Positions 1 through 11,700 of a stretch of 64,000 bases of DNA are shown here, one piece after another. The translations under genes and the position numbers were made by a program. Numbering within the stretch: the stretch's first letter is position 1; each line of letters begins with the position of its first letter. The notes beneath the pieces are model-generated. The model saw nothing but the letters and a program-made list of their open reading frames with translations, was not told where the DNA came from and searched no databases. The DNA comes from Stenopsyche tienmushanensis (Eukaryota > Arthropoda > Insecta > Trichoptera > Stenopsychidae), in NCBI GenBank assembly GCA_008973525.1, contig WACJ01000514.1, forward strand, positions 992,001-1,056,000, given 5' to 3'.

Positions 1-914
1 AAGTGTATTATTTATGTTTACGCAAAGAAATGATCAAATGCTTTATGCTATCGACAGTGTCTATTTACTTATGTACAAGCTTCATAGACGCTACGACGGT
101 CTTGACAGATAAGTGGATTTATATTACGATAAATGGCGGACAAGCAAATATAGCATCTAAGATTATGAAGATAGCTCACTACTCAAAGGGTTAACAAGTG
201 CAAGTGATTAACACGCGCGAGGGGGCATTATTCTAGCCTATTTCACCAGTTGCTGACGTAAAAAGTGCCGCAAACGAAGTGGACGCTATAGGAGAATTGA
301 CTGTAATTTAATTATTATGTGGAATATATTTGTAAATATTTTTCGATTCTTGGAATCGTTGCTTCTGGTAATACTCATGATTTAGATTGAACGATTATCT
401 AATTCCTCTTCAAAATTCTAGCTCTTCGGATTTCGATGGCTTTTTTAGCACTCCACCAATTTTACCACCCACAATTTCTCAAGTCGAAAACGCTACTCAA
501 CCTGAGTACTTCATATTTATTCATACGGATTGTTCTAGCATGTGGTATGAATTACCATATGGATATTTTATGTTTAATCTCAATCAATGTATAATTAGAA
601 TCCAATATGCGAGCTCCTAATTATTGTAAGTGGTAATCAAAGAGCGAATTTACATACAATGATGATGTAATTGGTTGCCAATCAGTTGGACTTTAATATT
701 CTGAGCAGGTGTGAATTGATTGACAAATTCATACGTTCATAATTTGGACTCCAATTCTTGTTTTGGCATAGTGGATTAATTCTTGAATTTCCGTTATAAG
801 TGTTTGGATTCAAATTCGGGATGTGGATAAAATGTTCGCATTGAAACAGATAAAATCTGCAGAAATATCGTTTATTAATATAATGTGGCATCAATGGTTT
901 TGTATTATATATGG
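1..914. other. Unassigned AT-rich sequence
   Basis: No gene is recognised here. Positions 60-180 match 37310-37370 in reverse complement (TAAGTGGATTTATAT, GGCGGACA, AAATATAGCATCTAAG), so at least this part belongs to a dispersed repeat. An open frame at 387-620 has no start ATG and no recognisable domain. Confidence 0.4.
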
Positions 915-1127
915 GGCGGCAGGAAAACTACCTTGTTTAAAAAATGAATAGCACAAACAGTATAAAAGATATCAGTTTTATTATTTTTCCATATTAAAGA
1001 GAGACATTTAAAGACAGTCCTTTGCATGATCATTAACTCTCACTCTTTCAAATAAGTGCCACTTCACCCTTTTCGGAATAATTGTCTCAGGGTGTACGTT
1101 TCAAATAAGGAAGTTTCCCTGCCGCAC
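915..1127. mobile_element. MITE with GCGGCAGGGAAAC terminal inverted repeats, copy 1
   Basis: The left end GCGGCAGGAAAACTACCTTG and right end AAGGAAGTTTCCCTGCCGC are inverted repeats about 210 bp apart. A second copy lies at 9130-9346, and a right-half copy at 20135-20207. The two full copies also share about 50 bp of right flank (CAATTGAGATTTAT, GTTGTTGAAGCAAA), so the true element may be longer or sit within a larger repeat. It has no coding capacity. The superfamily is not determined. Confidence 0.65.
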
Positions 1128-1243
1128 TTATATTTGTAATCTGCATCAATTGAGATTTATGGTTGTTGAAGCAAACGGAATTGACCTATCAACGATAATC
1201 TTATAATTGGAAATAAAATATCATATTTTAAATGAAGATAATA

Positions 1244-1848
1244 TTAACACATTCCCGTCGGGTTGCGCATAGTTTTCACCTGATACGGGACGTATTTGCG
1301 AAAATTTGTAGTATTTATAAAAATGCTCTAATTTATTAACTTGAACGTATTTTCTATAAATAATTGGAGAAAATGTTAAGAACATCTTACTATACTGAAA
1401 TATGAAGCAATAGTATACAAAAGACGCACATATGCGTAGCTCGGCGAAAATGTTTTAAGATAAAATTCAGAAAATATTTTTAAGTACTTTTATTTCAATC
1501 ATACATGACTTTCAACACGATCTTTTAAGTAGTGACAATAATTGTAAACAAGAGCGACAAATACCACAAAACAGTAGTCAAATATTGTATTATCATTTCA
1601 AATTCTAGATTTGTTGATTGATAGTAACTTTTCTTTTTCTTCATTTGGGGTAGTTTTATCGCATTTTCTGAGAGAAAAAAAATCCTACGAACTTATTGAG
1701 TGATGTTTTATTTTTTATCGTATCAATATTGATAAGCAGATATCATCATTTAATAGTAGTCCTGCCCTCGATTAAATTCAAACTTATAAACAAAATGCTG
1801 ATTGAGCTTTCAATGTGCGCTAAAAATGCCTCGCGCGGAAAGGGTTAA
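1244..1848. mobile_element. piggyBac-like non-autonomous element flanked by TTAA
   Basis: TTAA at 1244-1247 and at 1845-1848 flanks a 597-bp insert. It starts CACATTCCCGTCGGGTTGCG, and its right end read inwards starts CCCTTTCCGCGCGAGGCA, an imperfect terminal inverted repeat. TTAA duplication is the hallmark of piggyBac-type transposition. Related left ends are at 2155 (TTAACACATTCCCGTCGGGT) and 61967. There is no transposase. An inner motif, TCCTACGAACTTATTGAGTG at about 1682, matches the inverted-repeat arms at 50070-50667. Confidence 0.6.
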
Positions 1849-2154
1849 TTAAGTGCTAGCATGCGTAATTAATTCTAGCTTGAAAATAAATGATGCAATT
1901 ATTTTATAGACATTCGCTAAAAAAACGTATCCAAATTATGACCCGATCTGTACTTTTTACAGCCACTCGCTGTTCCAAGCGAATCAAAAGAATCAAAAAA
2001 ATTGAACGATCTGTGCAGGTCTGTTTTATCTAATGGCTACTCACTGTTTCAAGCTATCAGTGGGCTTTAATTAAATATTAAAGTTTTGCTTGTTTTGGAT
2101 CTTATTTGGATTTTAAGTCACTAATATTACGTTTCACGATATTGCAAATCTATT

Positions 2155-2195
2155 TTAACACATTCCCGTCGGGTTACGTCTTTGCGTGTACTGAT
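2155..2195 (+). mobile_element. Left-end fragment of the TTAA element
   Basis: TTAACACATTCCCGTCGGGT here matches the left end of the element at 1244. It is cut off after about 40 bp by a Tigger-type repeat. Confidence 0.5.
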
Positions 2196-2848
2196 TTCCG
2201 AGGAAAATCGCACAAAAAAAGCCATGATTTGTATAGAAAAAGTGAAGATGCGCTACATGGATTTTAAAAAGCGCATAACTGTGAAACAGCTATATAAAAT
2301 ATATCAAAAATCGCATAAAAAAAGTTAATAAAAAAAACAGGAAAACAATAAGGCAATTAAAAAATAACATTTTTGGTAACATTTAAAGGACGTCTTGCCT
2401 TATTTTTTCACTGCTTAATTTTTTTTTAAATAGTTAAAAAATAAGTTTTGACATAAATCTGGTAGGAATAATATAGGGTTATATAGAAAAGATTCGTACC
2501 CAGTTTGAAGTAAATTAATCCAATAAAACTGGCCTATTTTCCGCGTCACTAAAACAGCTATAACTCTGTAAGCACTTGGTATTTTAGAAATTCCTTTGCA
2601 GAATGTATTTATAAAAGCCGGGACGTTGAAAAAATGCAACAAAAAAAGAAATCAATTTTTCAAAAATCTAAACCAGAACAAAGGGTGTGGTCCCAAATTA
2701 TTTTTTTTTTCCAAATTTCGCTTAGTGTTGATGATCTATTTCCTATTTTATCCAAAATATTTCGATACAAACTCTTTATGAAATTAAAAAAAAATGCTTT
2801 AAAAATAACCGCATAACTTCGAAATCGCACAAAAAGAGGTTTGTGTGT
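2196..2848. mobile_element. Non-autonomous Tigger-type repeat, copy 1
   Basis: Terminal-type motifs AAAATCGCACAAAAAAAG near 2205 and AACCGCATAACTTCGAAATC near 2808 match the copies at 51765-52863 and 58080-58590. The interior (GTTTGAAGTAAATTA, CTATAACTCYGTAAG, TTAGTGTTGATGA) is shared with both. The left end is degraded, and no transposase frame remains. Confidence 0.6.
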
Positions 2849-4480
2849 ATTTCATGCACTATCGGTAGAAACGGGAGACGCGCCCATGCGTCTTTAGGCA
2901 CATGATTTATTAGCTTTAAAAAAGTGCAAAACCCCCAATAAAATGCTATGTGTACCCCACGGAAATATGTTAATTTGTAAGCGAAGTAAGTAACGCTTAG
3001 TTTGATTGATTTAAATCGCAAATATATTTTATATTAATACAATTTGTATTATATGAAATATGATTGTACGCATTATATTAATAATTACTGTTGCTTAATG
3101 GATTGTAAATATTGATTTGGCATTATTTAAACGAGTCCCCCGCTTATGGCTTAACGTCCATGCACATTTGCGCTCGCATTCGAATTACGTGGATGAATGA
3201 GCTTTTAATAAATATTTCCATAATGCCATCGTTTAGGCCGACTTCGTACGAATGTAATTATAGTGATTGCGAAAATATTCGCCACGAAATGATTCGCCCC
3301 CACGAAACGCTAATGGCTTGGCCTCCGTGAGATTGTCGCCAATGGGGATAATTCGATACAAAGTTGCAGAACGAAAGCCGGCCCCGTTTAAATGGACGAT
3401 CATAAATTTTACGCTCCAATTTTAGGCATGCACGCCATGCGAATGAGCTTTGATTCAATCAAAATTCTGCGGAAACAATCCAGAAACGACAATGAAAAAT
3501 GGGATAATCGGCCTGGAATAACACACTTCAAAGGCGTGGCTTAGCGCTGTTTAATTGTGCCAGCGAGAGCTTATTTATTGGCGTAAACATCGAAAGCTTT
3601 GTTCAATTTGTTAGATAACCAGACGGTTTTCTTCAGGTGAGTACTAATTCTTTCGTCGGTTTTCTAATGCCATAAAATAAAATTGCACAGTATAGATTTG
3701 TAGCGAATTCAGCATTCTTTCTATGCAGTGTATAATTAAGCTCTGGACGATTGTTTATGCAATAAGTTAAAACATAGCATGGAAAATCGAATATTTTCAA
3801 TATCATACAAGCAATTGATGTTTTTATAGGTCTTCTTTTTAAGGACTATTTGAAATTTTCCGCTTAAATTATGTAGAAATATTTATAAAGCAGATTTACA
3901 ACAACAAAAGTCCAGGAACTAACCCAATTTACTGACAAAAATAAGGATAAAATGGAAAACTTAAGACCGAAATATACAGCAACATATGAGCGAAAGTTTT
4001 AAATTCCTGTGCTCATTTTTGGCTCTGAATTTAATGACTGATCTCAAAATATCTATTTTATGATTCAAGTATCAAGTTCAAGGATATATATTTTATTATT
4101 CATATATCAGGTATTTATTAAATATAAATATAAAATTCTACATTTTTAAAGACAATTATCATTTGCTAGCAGCATGACCACAATGTTCGTGTACAGTAAA
4201 ACCTCGCTTAATACAAGCCCTTTCAATAAGGATGCTTGAACTTTTATAGATTATAATAGCCATATTATTAAAGCAACATTTGTCAAATTTATTGTGAATT
4301 ATTTAATAGAATATGGTAAATTACTATGAATTGGTACAAATTATCAACATTCTTTTTCAAATTTATTCGAGAAACATTCTGCCAAAAAAACATCTTTGGA
4401 TGAATGGATGTGTAAACAAACAAAATTGTCAAATTTGGGAATAGAATAGTGGGTTAAAATTCATATCTAAAAATAGGCCC
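2849..4480. other. Non-repetitive stretch, no gene; possible conserved non-coding block at 3100-3640
   Basis: From 3100 to 3640 the sequence is less AT-rich than its flanks and matches none of the window's repeats. It has homeobox-type TAAT cores and ends in TTCTTCAGGTGAGTA, which looks like an exon end with a strong donor. No protein of known type is read in any frame. From 3640 to 4480 it is plain AT-rich sequence. Confidence 0.3.
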
Positions 4481-4482
4481 AA

Positions 4483-5454
4483 CAGAGCCGAAACGAGGGT
4501 ATAAAGCGCCCGTGACAAGTATCTAAGCAGCGCCCCTCCAGAAATCTATTTTTTTAAATTTAAATGATACTATTATAAATGCAATATATTAAATAATATA
4601 CGAAGTAATAAACATAGAAAAAATTGGTTATCGCTAAGTGATGCAATACTTTTATTTGAAAGATCACGAACCACCTATGTAAACTACCCTCTGATGGGAC
4701 TTCTGAGATCTTACAGACCATAGAAGGCACTGGGTACACATTTATTCTCGTAAATGCCGCAAAAATACCTAAAAGAGGACGGAGTAGACATGTGTTCAAC
4801 CGGTCCGCTTTTCGGACCACTGACATGACGAATAAGCACCTCGCGGTCGGACCTCATGCCTGAATATGTCTACAGAACGATTACGAACTTTCATTACAAA
4901 ACGAAGTTGTTTAAAGAAGATTGATCGGGTAGGTTGTTTAAATTTTACAATCGGTCGAAAATATTCTTTATTTTATTGCGGGCTTATGTCGGTTGTAATA
5001 TATAAAAATGAATTGGGTTTTGTTCGTTCGAAATGCGCTGCCATACCGTTCATCGGATTGCAACAAAACTTCGCTCACTTGTTACTAAGAATTCCGCAAA
5101 TAACATAAGTATAGTCTAATATGTAAAAAATAATGTTTGTTTGTCCGTATTTAATGCGCTGCCATACCGTTCATTCGATTACGATAAAACTTTGCCAATT
5201 TATCGTTTGTACTTTTTCAAATAATATAGGTATAGTATAATTAAATTACAGTAGATCTTATATATAAAAATTAATGTTTGTATGTTTGTTCATATGACAG
5301 AGTCAATCCGTGTTAATTCATGTAAAATGGTTAAATGAAATTAAGAAAAAATCATGTGCAACTCTCGACTGGGTCTGTATTCTGTGTTTTGCGCCCCAAG
5401 CCGAATTGCGCCCGTAACGGGCGCCTGCTTTGCCACGCCCTTCTTACGGCCCTG
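4483..5454 (-). mobile_element. hAT-type non-autonomous element (CAGAGCCGTAACTAGGG family), copy 1, with nested repeats
   Basis: The left end CAGAGCCGAAACGAGGGTAT and right end ACGCCCTTCTTACGGCCCTG are imperfect inverted repeats, as in the cleaner copy at 14279-14864. The middle (about 4630-4970) is the GGTCCGCTTTTCGGACC segment also seen at 7050, 16900 and 19740. About 360 bp of the GCGCTGCCATACCGTTCAT tandem repeat is inserted at 4970-5330. The flanks AGGCCCAA and ATACCCTA only loosely resemble a target duplication. Confidence 0.65.
4970..5330 (+). repeat. Tandem repeat with GCGCTGCCATACCGTTCATC core, copy 1
   Basis: About 120-bp units are repeated two to three times. Each has TATATAAAAATNAATGTTTG, then AATGCGCTGCCATACCGTTC, then GATAAAACTTCGCCAACTT, a pyrimidine-rich stretch and AATATAGGTATAGT. 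Related blocks lie at 12172-12475, 21275-21400, 35835-36155 and 44745-44885. Single-motif fragments (CGCAATCGGATGAACGGTAT) occur at 5575 and 11820. The unit has no coding capacity. Confidence 0.7.
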
Positions 5455-7045
5455 ATACCCTAAATCCTCCATCCCTGAGAAAATTGTCTCACAAAACAAA
5501 TTTCGCACACGAATAATGCTTGTGTTGATATAATTATCTTCTTGGATACACGCTCAATAACTCATCAAAGTTTCATCGCAATCGGATGAACGGTATCGGA
5601 TGAATCGGATAAATGTATTCGGAACAAACATACTTCCCGCACGCTGACATTTATTTTTATATATATATAGATAGATTTATTAACAGATCTCAAAACTTAC
5701 TCTCTACAACATATTGGAACGTATTTTATATTTGTACAAAGTCGCACAATTTTGTCAAAAGTAACAGAAAATGACATACCTTTCTACATTCGATGAGCTG
5801 CAGAGCTATGAAAAATCCCAACGTCCAAAAATGGCACTTCATCTTCTTCATTTCTTCTCCGACTCCACTATATCACATCATTCGGGCACGCCGATTCCGA
5901 AGAATGACATTGTATTTTTGGCACTTTTTCGCGAAAAGAAGTTCATCACAGTTCACGATCGTTAATAAATCTACACCTCACATTCTGGATATTTTTTATC
6001 GGCACTGCTTCTCCATCCCGATATAAATACATCCTCGATCGTATTTTCTATCTCCACGGTTGGCTAAAAAAGTTCACATTATTTATGGTACAGCCACACG
6101 TTTGTTAGTCTCGCTGTGTAATTGAAAAATTTCACACTTTAATATGAGGAAGATAGAGGCGTTTTGGACTTTTTTTTTAATGTATCACGATTTTATTGCC
6201 CGATGAAGCAGCGATTCCGTGTGCAAGGATCGCTACTATGCGATATTAAATCTTTGGATCTGTATTAATGTGGCTTTTATGGTATAATTTGAATAGATTT
6301 GCCTAGATTAATATGGAGGATGCTGTGAAAAAAACAAGTCTTTGGTCGCCTTGTGTTGCAAAATAGAGCTTACGGTCGGCTAAAATTTACAAAAAGGACT
6401 GTGACCGATCATCATACGTTCATAGGCTCATTCGGCTCCATTGTTCTATTTGCGAGTATTAAATGTCAATATGACGATAGAATGCTTCAAATTTCAAAAT
6501 GTATTTCCAGAGCCAAATTGTATGACGACTAGGGCACATTCAAAAGGTCGTCGTTGATGCGTCATGTTATTTATTAGATGCAGATAATAAGATATGATTT
6601 ATGAATCATTAACATTATATTTCAATCAACACGCAATTAATCGGCGATACTTAACCCGCTTAGTGCTGGACAACGATATGTCGTGGTAGTCAGCATTTGC
6701 GAAAAGAGCCAACAACGATATATCGTTGACGATATACTATTCGCATCATAGAATCAACAGAAAACATTATAAAAAGATCAATTTTAACCAAAAAAATGTT
6801 TGTTTGTTTGAAAAATTAATCTAAAGAACGATGAAAAATATTGGGATGTGGTCAACCAAAAATATTGTTAAAGAGGGGGTCCACGAAAAAATATCAAACT
6901 ATGACCAAACGATATTTCTTTTTACGTATATAAGGTATAGAAAAGGAAATAATTGATTTTTTCATTTTATCTTATAGATTTTATTTAAAACCCGTTGATT
7001 AGTAATCACGCATATATGCGTTCAGACTCGAATGATTCAGAAAGA
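5455..7045. other. Unassigned sequence with one piggyBac-like end
   Basis: No gene is recognised. At 6651 TTAACCCGCTTAGTGCTGGA, followed by a perfect 16-bp palindrome CAACGATATATCGTTG (6713-6728), resembles the left end of the TTAA element at 10816. The rest is AT-rich with no repeat I can name. Confidence 0.35.
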
Positions 7046-7295
7046 TAAACGCTCAGTAGACATGTTCGGTTATGGCGTCCAATTGCGATGCGCTCGTTCG
7101 TAATATCAGCGGTCCGAAAAGCGGACCGGTTGGACATGAAGTCTTTTTGGCCGCTTCGTCCTTGGGCCTTCTTTGATTTGTACGATCACGGAAGATACCT
7201 CAGAAGCTAATTTACATAAGTGGCTCGCGCCAAAGCTCAGACGAATCCAAACCTCTATCCAGACGTTTGTCTTGCATAGCAATTGTTGCAGATCG
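7046..7295 (+). repeat. Internal segment of the hAT family of 14279-14864
   Basis: CAGCGGTCCGAAAAGCGGAC (with CGGTTGGACA) and the downstream TTTGTACGATCACGGAAGAT match the middle of the hAT-type elements at 4483 and 14279, here without their terminal repeats. Confidence 0.6.
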
Positions 7296-9128
7296 AAAAG
7301 GGTTGATTTTTCAATCATGATTTTCATTTAGAGGTTTTTCTTTAATATCTTTATGACCTGTGGCATTTTTTTGATCTACTATATAAAATTCCGTGAGGAA
7401 AAATGAAACATTTAAACAATAAACAATTACATTCGAATTGCAGACTCCATTTTTTGGCCAAAATCTAATGTAATTTTTAAAAGCACTTGAGAGATTGAGC
7501 GATGGCCAAGTTCTTAATGATGCTTTTTTATGACTTCAAGAGGAGTTATCGTCGTAAGTTACAAACAGCAAATGTTGAACTTTTAGAAAAGGTCAAAGAC
7601 AATATTCTGTCCTAGCATTTCTGGCATTCCACCCACAATGTGTTACTTCTTCGCGACAGCGGATTCCTTCCGCGTCCATAAAGAAACAAACATTGAAGAA
7701 ACTCCAATAAACATCAAGCTCTATTTTATATCATAGTCATCTTGTGATTTAGAAGATGGTAAGATGAAGATGGCAAAATTCGTGCAAAATCATACTATTT
7801 CTGGGATTTCTTTTTCAAAGTAGTGATATACAAAATACAAATGGATTATCTTATTTTTCTACGTAGTTGCCTTCATTACAAAAAAAAATTAAATCAATCA
7901 AACACTTGATTTGACGCCTTCGTTTATGACAAAACGAATAATTACGTGTTGCGCAACAGAGGATGCTACTTTTCGTCTTTTTTCTTCAATGACGGGATCA
8001 AAAAGCTTTCTATCTGATAGAGAAAAAATATGAATGAATGAAGGGAAACATGAAGAAGAATAAGATACTCCATTTGTATTTTTATACATCACTAATAAAT
8101 TTGTATAGCAAAATTCCGGGTTATATTTGAATAATTTTTCAGCGTTTCCTATGGAAATGAAAACGACAGAGAATATGATAAATTCAATAATTTATGAATT
8201 ACATGTATAATATAATATTTTTTGACAAAATGGGAGACTATTATTGAAGATTTCACGAACCGGCACGCCGCACCGGTTCGCTTCAACCCATTTCGAACCC
8301 TGCACAATATTCACTTATCAAAAAAAAATAGTCATCGGAAAGATCGTCTTTGTTGATGCAAAAAGAAGAACAATTTGAATTTGTGCCTTTGTCATAAAAC
8401 ATTGACTGATTGGAAGATTTGAAGGGCGCCAGACATACCGAACTATAATGACATCCTAATACACCAATTGACTAGAAAGATAAGATCAGACATAGCTGTC
8501 GCCTTGCCACTCTACATTTTGGACATTGGACGATCTATGTACTTGGACTCTCCCACGAAATCCAGTACCTTTTCCGGATCTTCGATTCCGACCATCCAAG
8601 TTCAGGGATCCTGCTTCGTTATCCATAATTAATATTCATCGCATGTTGGCATTAAGGCAGCTGCTTCAATAAGTGGTCGTCTAGACAAGTTTTGACATAC
8701 GCCAATTGGTGAATATTGATGATTATTGGTGATGTACCCAGATAAGAGTTGAAATATTACCTGTAAGTTCGCATTTAACATTTTAAGCAATGTGAACTAA
8801 CGCTGAGTAGGTAAAGTCCTCAACGACGGCACGTTTTTATTGAAAATGGTGTGCAGATCAGAATTGTCGAATCGACAAATTAATCACGTCTGATCGATCG
8901 GTTTTCAATTCAGATGAATCCGATGATGGAAAAAAAATCATTGGAAAATTTTTAATGATGTTGCTGCACTACAATGTATGCCCCATCCGAGGAATCATAT
9001 TATAAGCAGATCGTTAAAAAATAAGATTGATGAGTCAATTGAACAGTATTGCTTCTGCATACATGAAATATAATTAATGTGCACATTTGTTTGTTTGTAA
9101 ATTTGTAAAAAATTAGCCCTATGTATAG
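7296..9128. other. Decayed mobile-element sequence, no host gene
   Basis: On the minus strand, 7890-8130 reads KLFDPVIEEKRRKVASSVAQ and is preceded by the ATTCAAATATAACCCGG end motif of the mariner at 9543-10724, so it is a second, rearranged copy of that element. From 8200 to 9128 I see no repeat, domain or splice-consistent frame. Confidence 0.4.
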
Positions 9129-9129
9129 A

Positions 9130-9346
9130 GCGCGGCAGGGAAACTACCTTATTTAAAAAATGAATAGCACAAATAGTATAGGTGATATCAGGTTAATTAT
9201 TTTTACCATGTTACAGATACACATTTAAAGACAATCTTATATATGATCTTTAGGTCACGTTCTTTCAAATGAGTGCCAACCCACCCTTCTCGGAATAATT
9301 ATCGCTTTAGGGTGCGCGTTTCAAATAAGGAAGTTTCCCTGCCGCA
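9130..9346. mobile_element. MITE with GCGGCAGGGAAAC terminal inverted repeats, copy 2
   Basis: It starts GCGGCAGGGAAACTACCTTA and ends AAGGAAGTTTCCCTGCCGC. The interior is colinear with the copy at 915-1127, and the same 50-bp right flank follows. Confidence 0.65.
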
Positions 9347-9540
9347 CTTGTATTTGTAGTCTGTATCAATTGAGATTTATAGTTGTTGAAGCAAATAAAT
9401 ATAAATTTGAACTTGTTTTGGATTGTAAAAATAAAATTCTGATATTAATCAATCAGAACATATATTAGATTGTCAAAAGTTCGCTAATATTTAACAAAAT
9501 CAAAACATAAATGCGCTAATATATTTTTACAATTCATAAT

Positions 9541-10726
9541 TACCAGGGCAATTCAAATATAACCCGGAATATTACTTTGCAAATAGAGTATCTTATTTTT
9601 CTACATTATTAGATTTTTACCATTGCATAGGAAGCTTTTTGATCCTGTCACCGAAGAAAGAAGGCGAGAAGTAGCATTCTGTGTTGCGCAACGTAAAGGT
9701 TTGAAAGTAAAGAAACTATCTACTGAAAAAGTGATGACTACTGTATTTTGGAACTCGAAACGTATTTTATTGATTGATTTTCTACATGAACTCACCCAAT
9801 TCTACTCGGAACACCCACTTTACAGTCCAGACTAGGGACTCCAACTCTGAGCCAAAATTTCGATCCCGGGATCTCGGGACCGGGAATTTCGATAGCTTAA
9901 GAAATTATATTGATAAATTTGATCAAAAATTATTAATAAGTCCATTTTTTTGATATAAAAAATAGCTTGAAGGCCAAAGAATTTTATTTTTTTAAAAAAA
10001 GATAAAAATAAAATTAAAAAATAGATAAATAAAACACTAAAAAATTCAAATATTCCAGAAGTAATATTAAAGCATCGAATGTTTCGTCATTTAGTCTGGA
10101 TTCCTTTCTGCTGAGACACGGACTGAAACTCGCAAAATTCCCGATTTCTCGGCAAATTATTTATTTCCGTCGCTGCAGATGAATATTTAAATACTATAAT
10201 ACTTTGATGTGATTCGTAATTATGTTGTGGAGGAATACAAAAATTCTGAACCCCGTATCTATTATAATTCATATCGATATTCCCATTATTAGAGTCGAGG
10301 TGTAGTAAATACATCATCGGTAGGGAAAGGTTAACATAGCAATTTGAAAAACATATATGTAGTGTATATATGTATACATAGATTAGACAGTTACTGCCCC
10401 TAGGCGTCGCCTAAAACTGTCCGGGATCCCGGGATTGGATTCCTCAGTCCAGCCTTGGCCCCGTGTGACTACCATATGTTTAGTCCATTGAAAGAGACAT
10501 TAGGAGAGCAACGATTTCAAGACGACGCTACGGTCGAGCAATACGTGCGCAACTGGTTTTCCGAGCAGCCGCCGTCAAGAGGATCAAGAGGCTTCTTATC
10601 CGATGGAATAATTGTATTTCTAATGAAGTGAACTATATAGAAAAATAAGATACTTCATTTGTATTTAATATATCACTAATACATATGTACATCAAAATTC
10701 CGGGTTATATTTGAATCGCCCTCGTA
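9541..10726 (+). mobile_element. mariner-type transposon, broken and interrupted by a hAT element
   Basis: TA at 9541-9542 and 10725-10726 flanks inverted ends: left CCAGGGCAATTCAAATATAA, and right end read inwards CGAGGGCGATTCAAATATAA. Transposase pieces include KLFDPVTEERRREVAFCVAQ (9629 on), then STEKVMTTVFWNSKRILLID, typical of the mariner catalytic core, then HPLYSPD. After the inserted hAT comes CDYHMFSPLKETLGEQRFQD (10467 on). Stops and gaps make it non-functional. Assignment to mariner rests on the SPDLAPxDYHxF-type motif and the TA duplication. Confidence 0.8.
9831..10444 (-). mobile_element. hAT element (GGGATTGGATTCC family), inserted in the mariner
   Basis: It is flanked by a perfect 8-bp duplication, CAGTCCAG, at 9823-9830 and 10445-10452. 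The ends are AGGGACTCCAAC and GGATTGGATTCCT. On the minus strand it keeps a transposase piece (YLLHLDSNNGNID, SSAATEINNLPRNREF). The sister copy at 12660 retains the hAT C-terminal dimerisation motif. A CCCGGGATC-rich stretch lies near each end. Confidence 0.8.
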
Positions 10727-10815
10727 TTTCTACAAAAATGATTCAAGAATCTGAATGTGTAGAAGATGCTAAGTTTTTTTCAGTGGGTGGTATTAAATAA
10801 TTAAGAATAACTAAA

Positions 10816-11089
10816 TTAACCCTTTGAATTCTAAGCAACGATATATCGACGACAGTGAAACTAACAAGGACTGCAAACAACGATTGTTATTATCCGTATT
10901 AGCCGAAGGATTAACACAATTATTAGCCCAAACTATCTGAAAAGTTTGATATTATCGATAGCTTTACTTTCAATCACTTTAATCGATGGCATTTGAAAAA
11001 TCGACAATTCCCAGATGACGATAGAAATCTGTTTGCCATAATTAATACTTACCCAACTGTTGTGAATTACGCGACACTCAAAAGGTTAA
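10816..11089. mobile_element. piggyBac-like MITE flanked by TTAA
   Basis: TTAA at 10816-10819 and 11086-11089 brackets 266 bp. The left end is CCCTTTGAATTC and the right end read inwards is CCTTTTGAGTGTC. AACGATATATCG near the left end matches the element end at 6651. It has no transposase. Confidence 0.5.
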
Positions 11090-11444
11090 GTGCCACTAAA
11101 AATAATTTCATCTGATGAAATTTAAAGATTTAACACTGTCTCTTTGTAGCACCGCAATTCAGAGAAGATTGAAGTAAATTAGTTGTGTTCGCGGGTTATG
11201 AAAGAGATAATTTTGAACAATTATGCAAAGTGATATACGTATTAAACGTACGCCCGGGGCTCAGCATTCCTTGGACATCTAAATTTTAATCGACCTGATG
11301 AATCATTTTAGAATTTATGCATGAAATGCGAAACGCTGAAGTTTGCAGATTTGAGGTCGGAATTCGATGTTGGATCTATGAATGTCGAGATTGAATATTT
11401 CGAGATGATTCATATGAAGCAATGATATGCTAACTAATAAGCTC

Positions 11445-11700
11445 TTAGCCCTTAAAAGAGGTAAGACACAATGCTGTGTCCGAGTTCCAGTGATTCATAA
11501 GGAGCATTCTTGCACGTTGAGCTCAGAGACAGACAGAGACGGATAATGTCTTGCACGATGAGTTTAGAGAAAAAAAGAGACGGATAGAGTATCTTGCAGG
11601 TCGGAGATTCTGAATGGGAGACAAAGACGTAGATAATATCTTGCGTGTTTCCTCTCTCCCGTAAACGGAGTTCAACCATCGCATTGCGGGCGCATCTTTC
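11445..11700 (+). repeat. Dispersed repeat with GACACAATGCTGTGTCCGAG hairpin, copy 1
   Basis: The unit reads AGAGGTAAGACACAA, a short hairpin GACACAATGCTGTGTC, then CGAGTTCCAGTGATTC and CATTCTTGCACGTTGAGCTC, followed by purine-rich GAGACAGACAGAGACGGA repeats. Further copies are at 50160-50372 (minus) and 63854-64000. The last two begin TTAACCC, which suggests the end of a piggyBac-like element. Confidence 0.55.

Noticed and set aside
387..620. 77-codon frame near the left edge
   Set aside because: It has no ATG start, splice signals or known motif; the surrounding DNA is partly repetitive.
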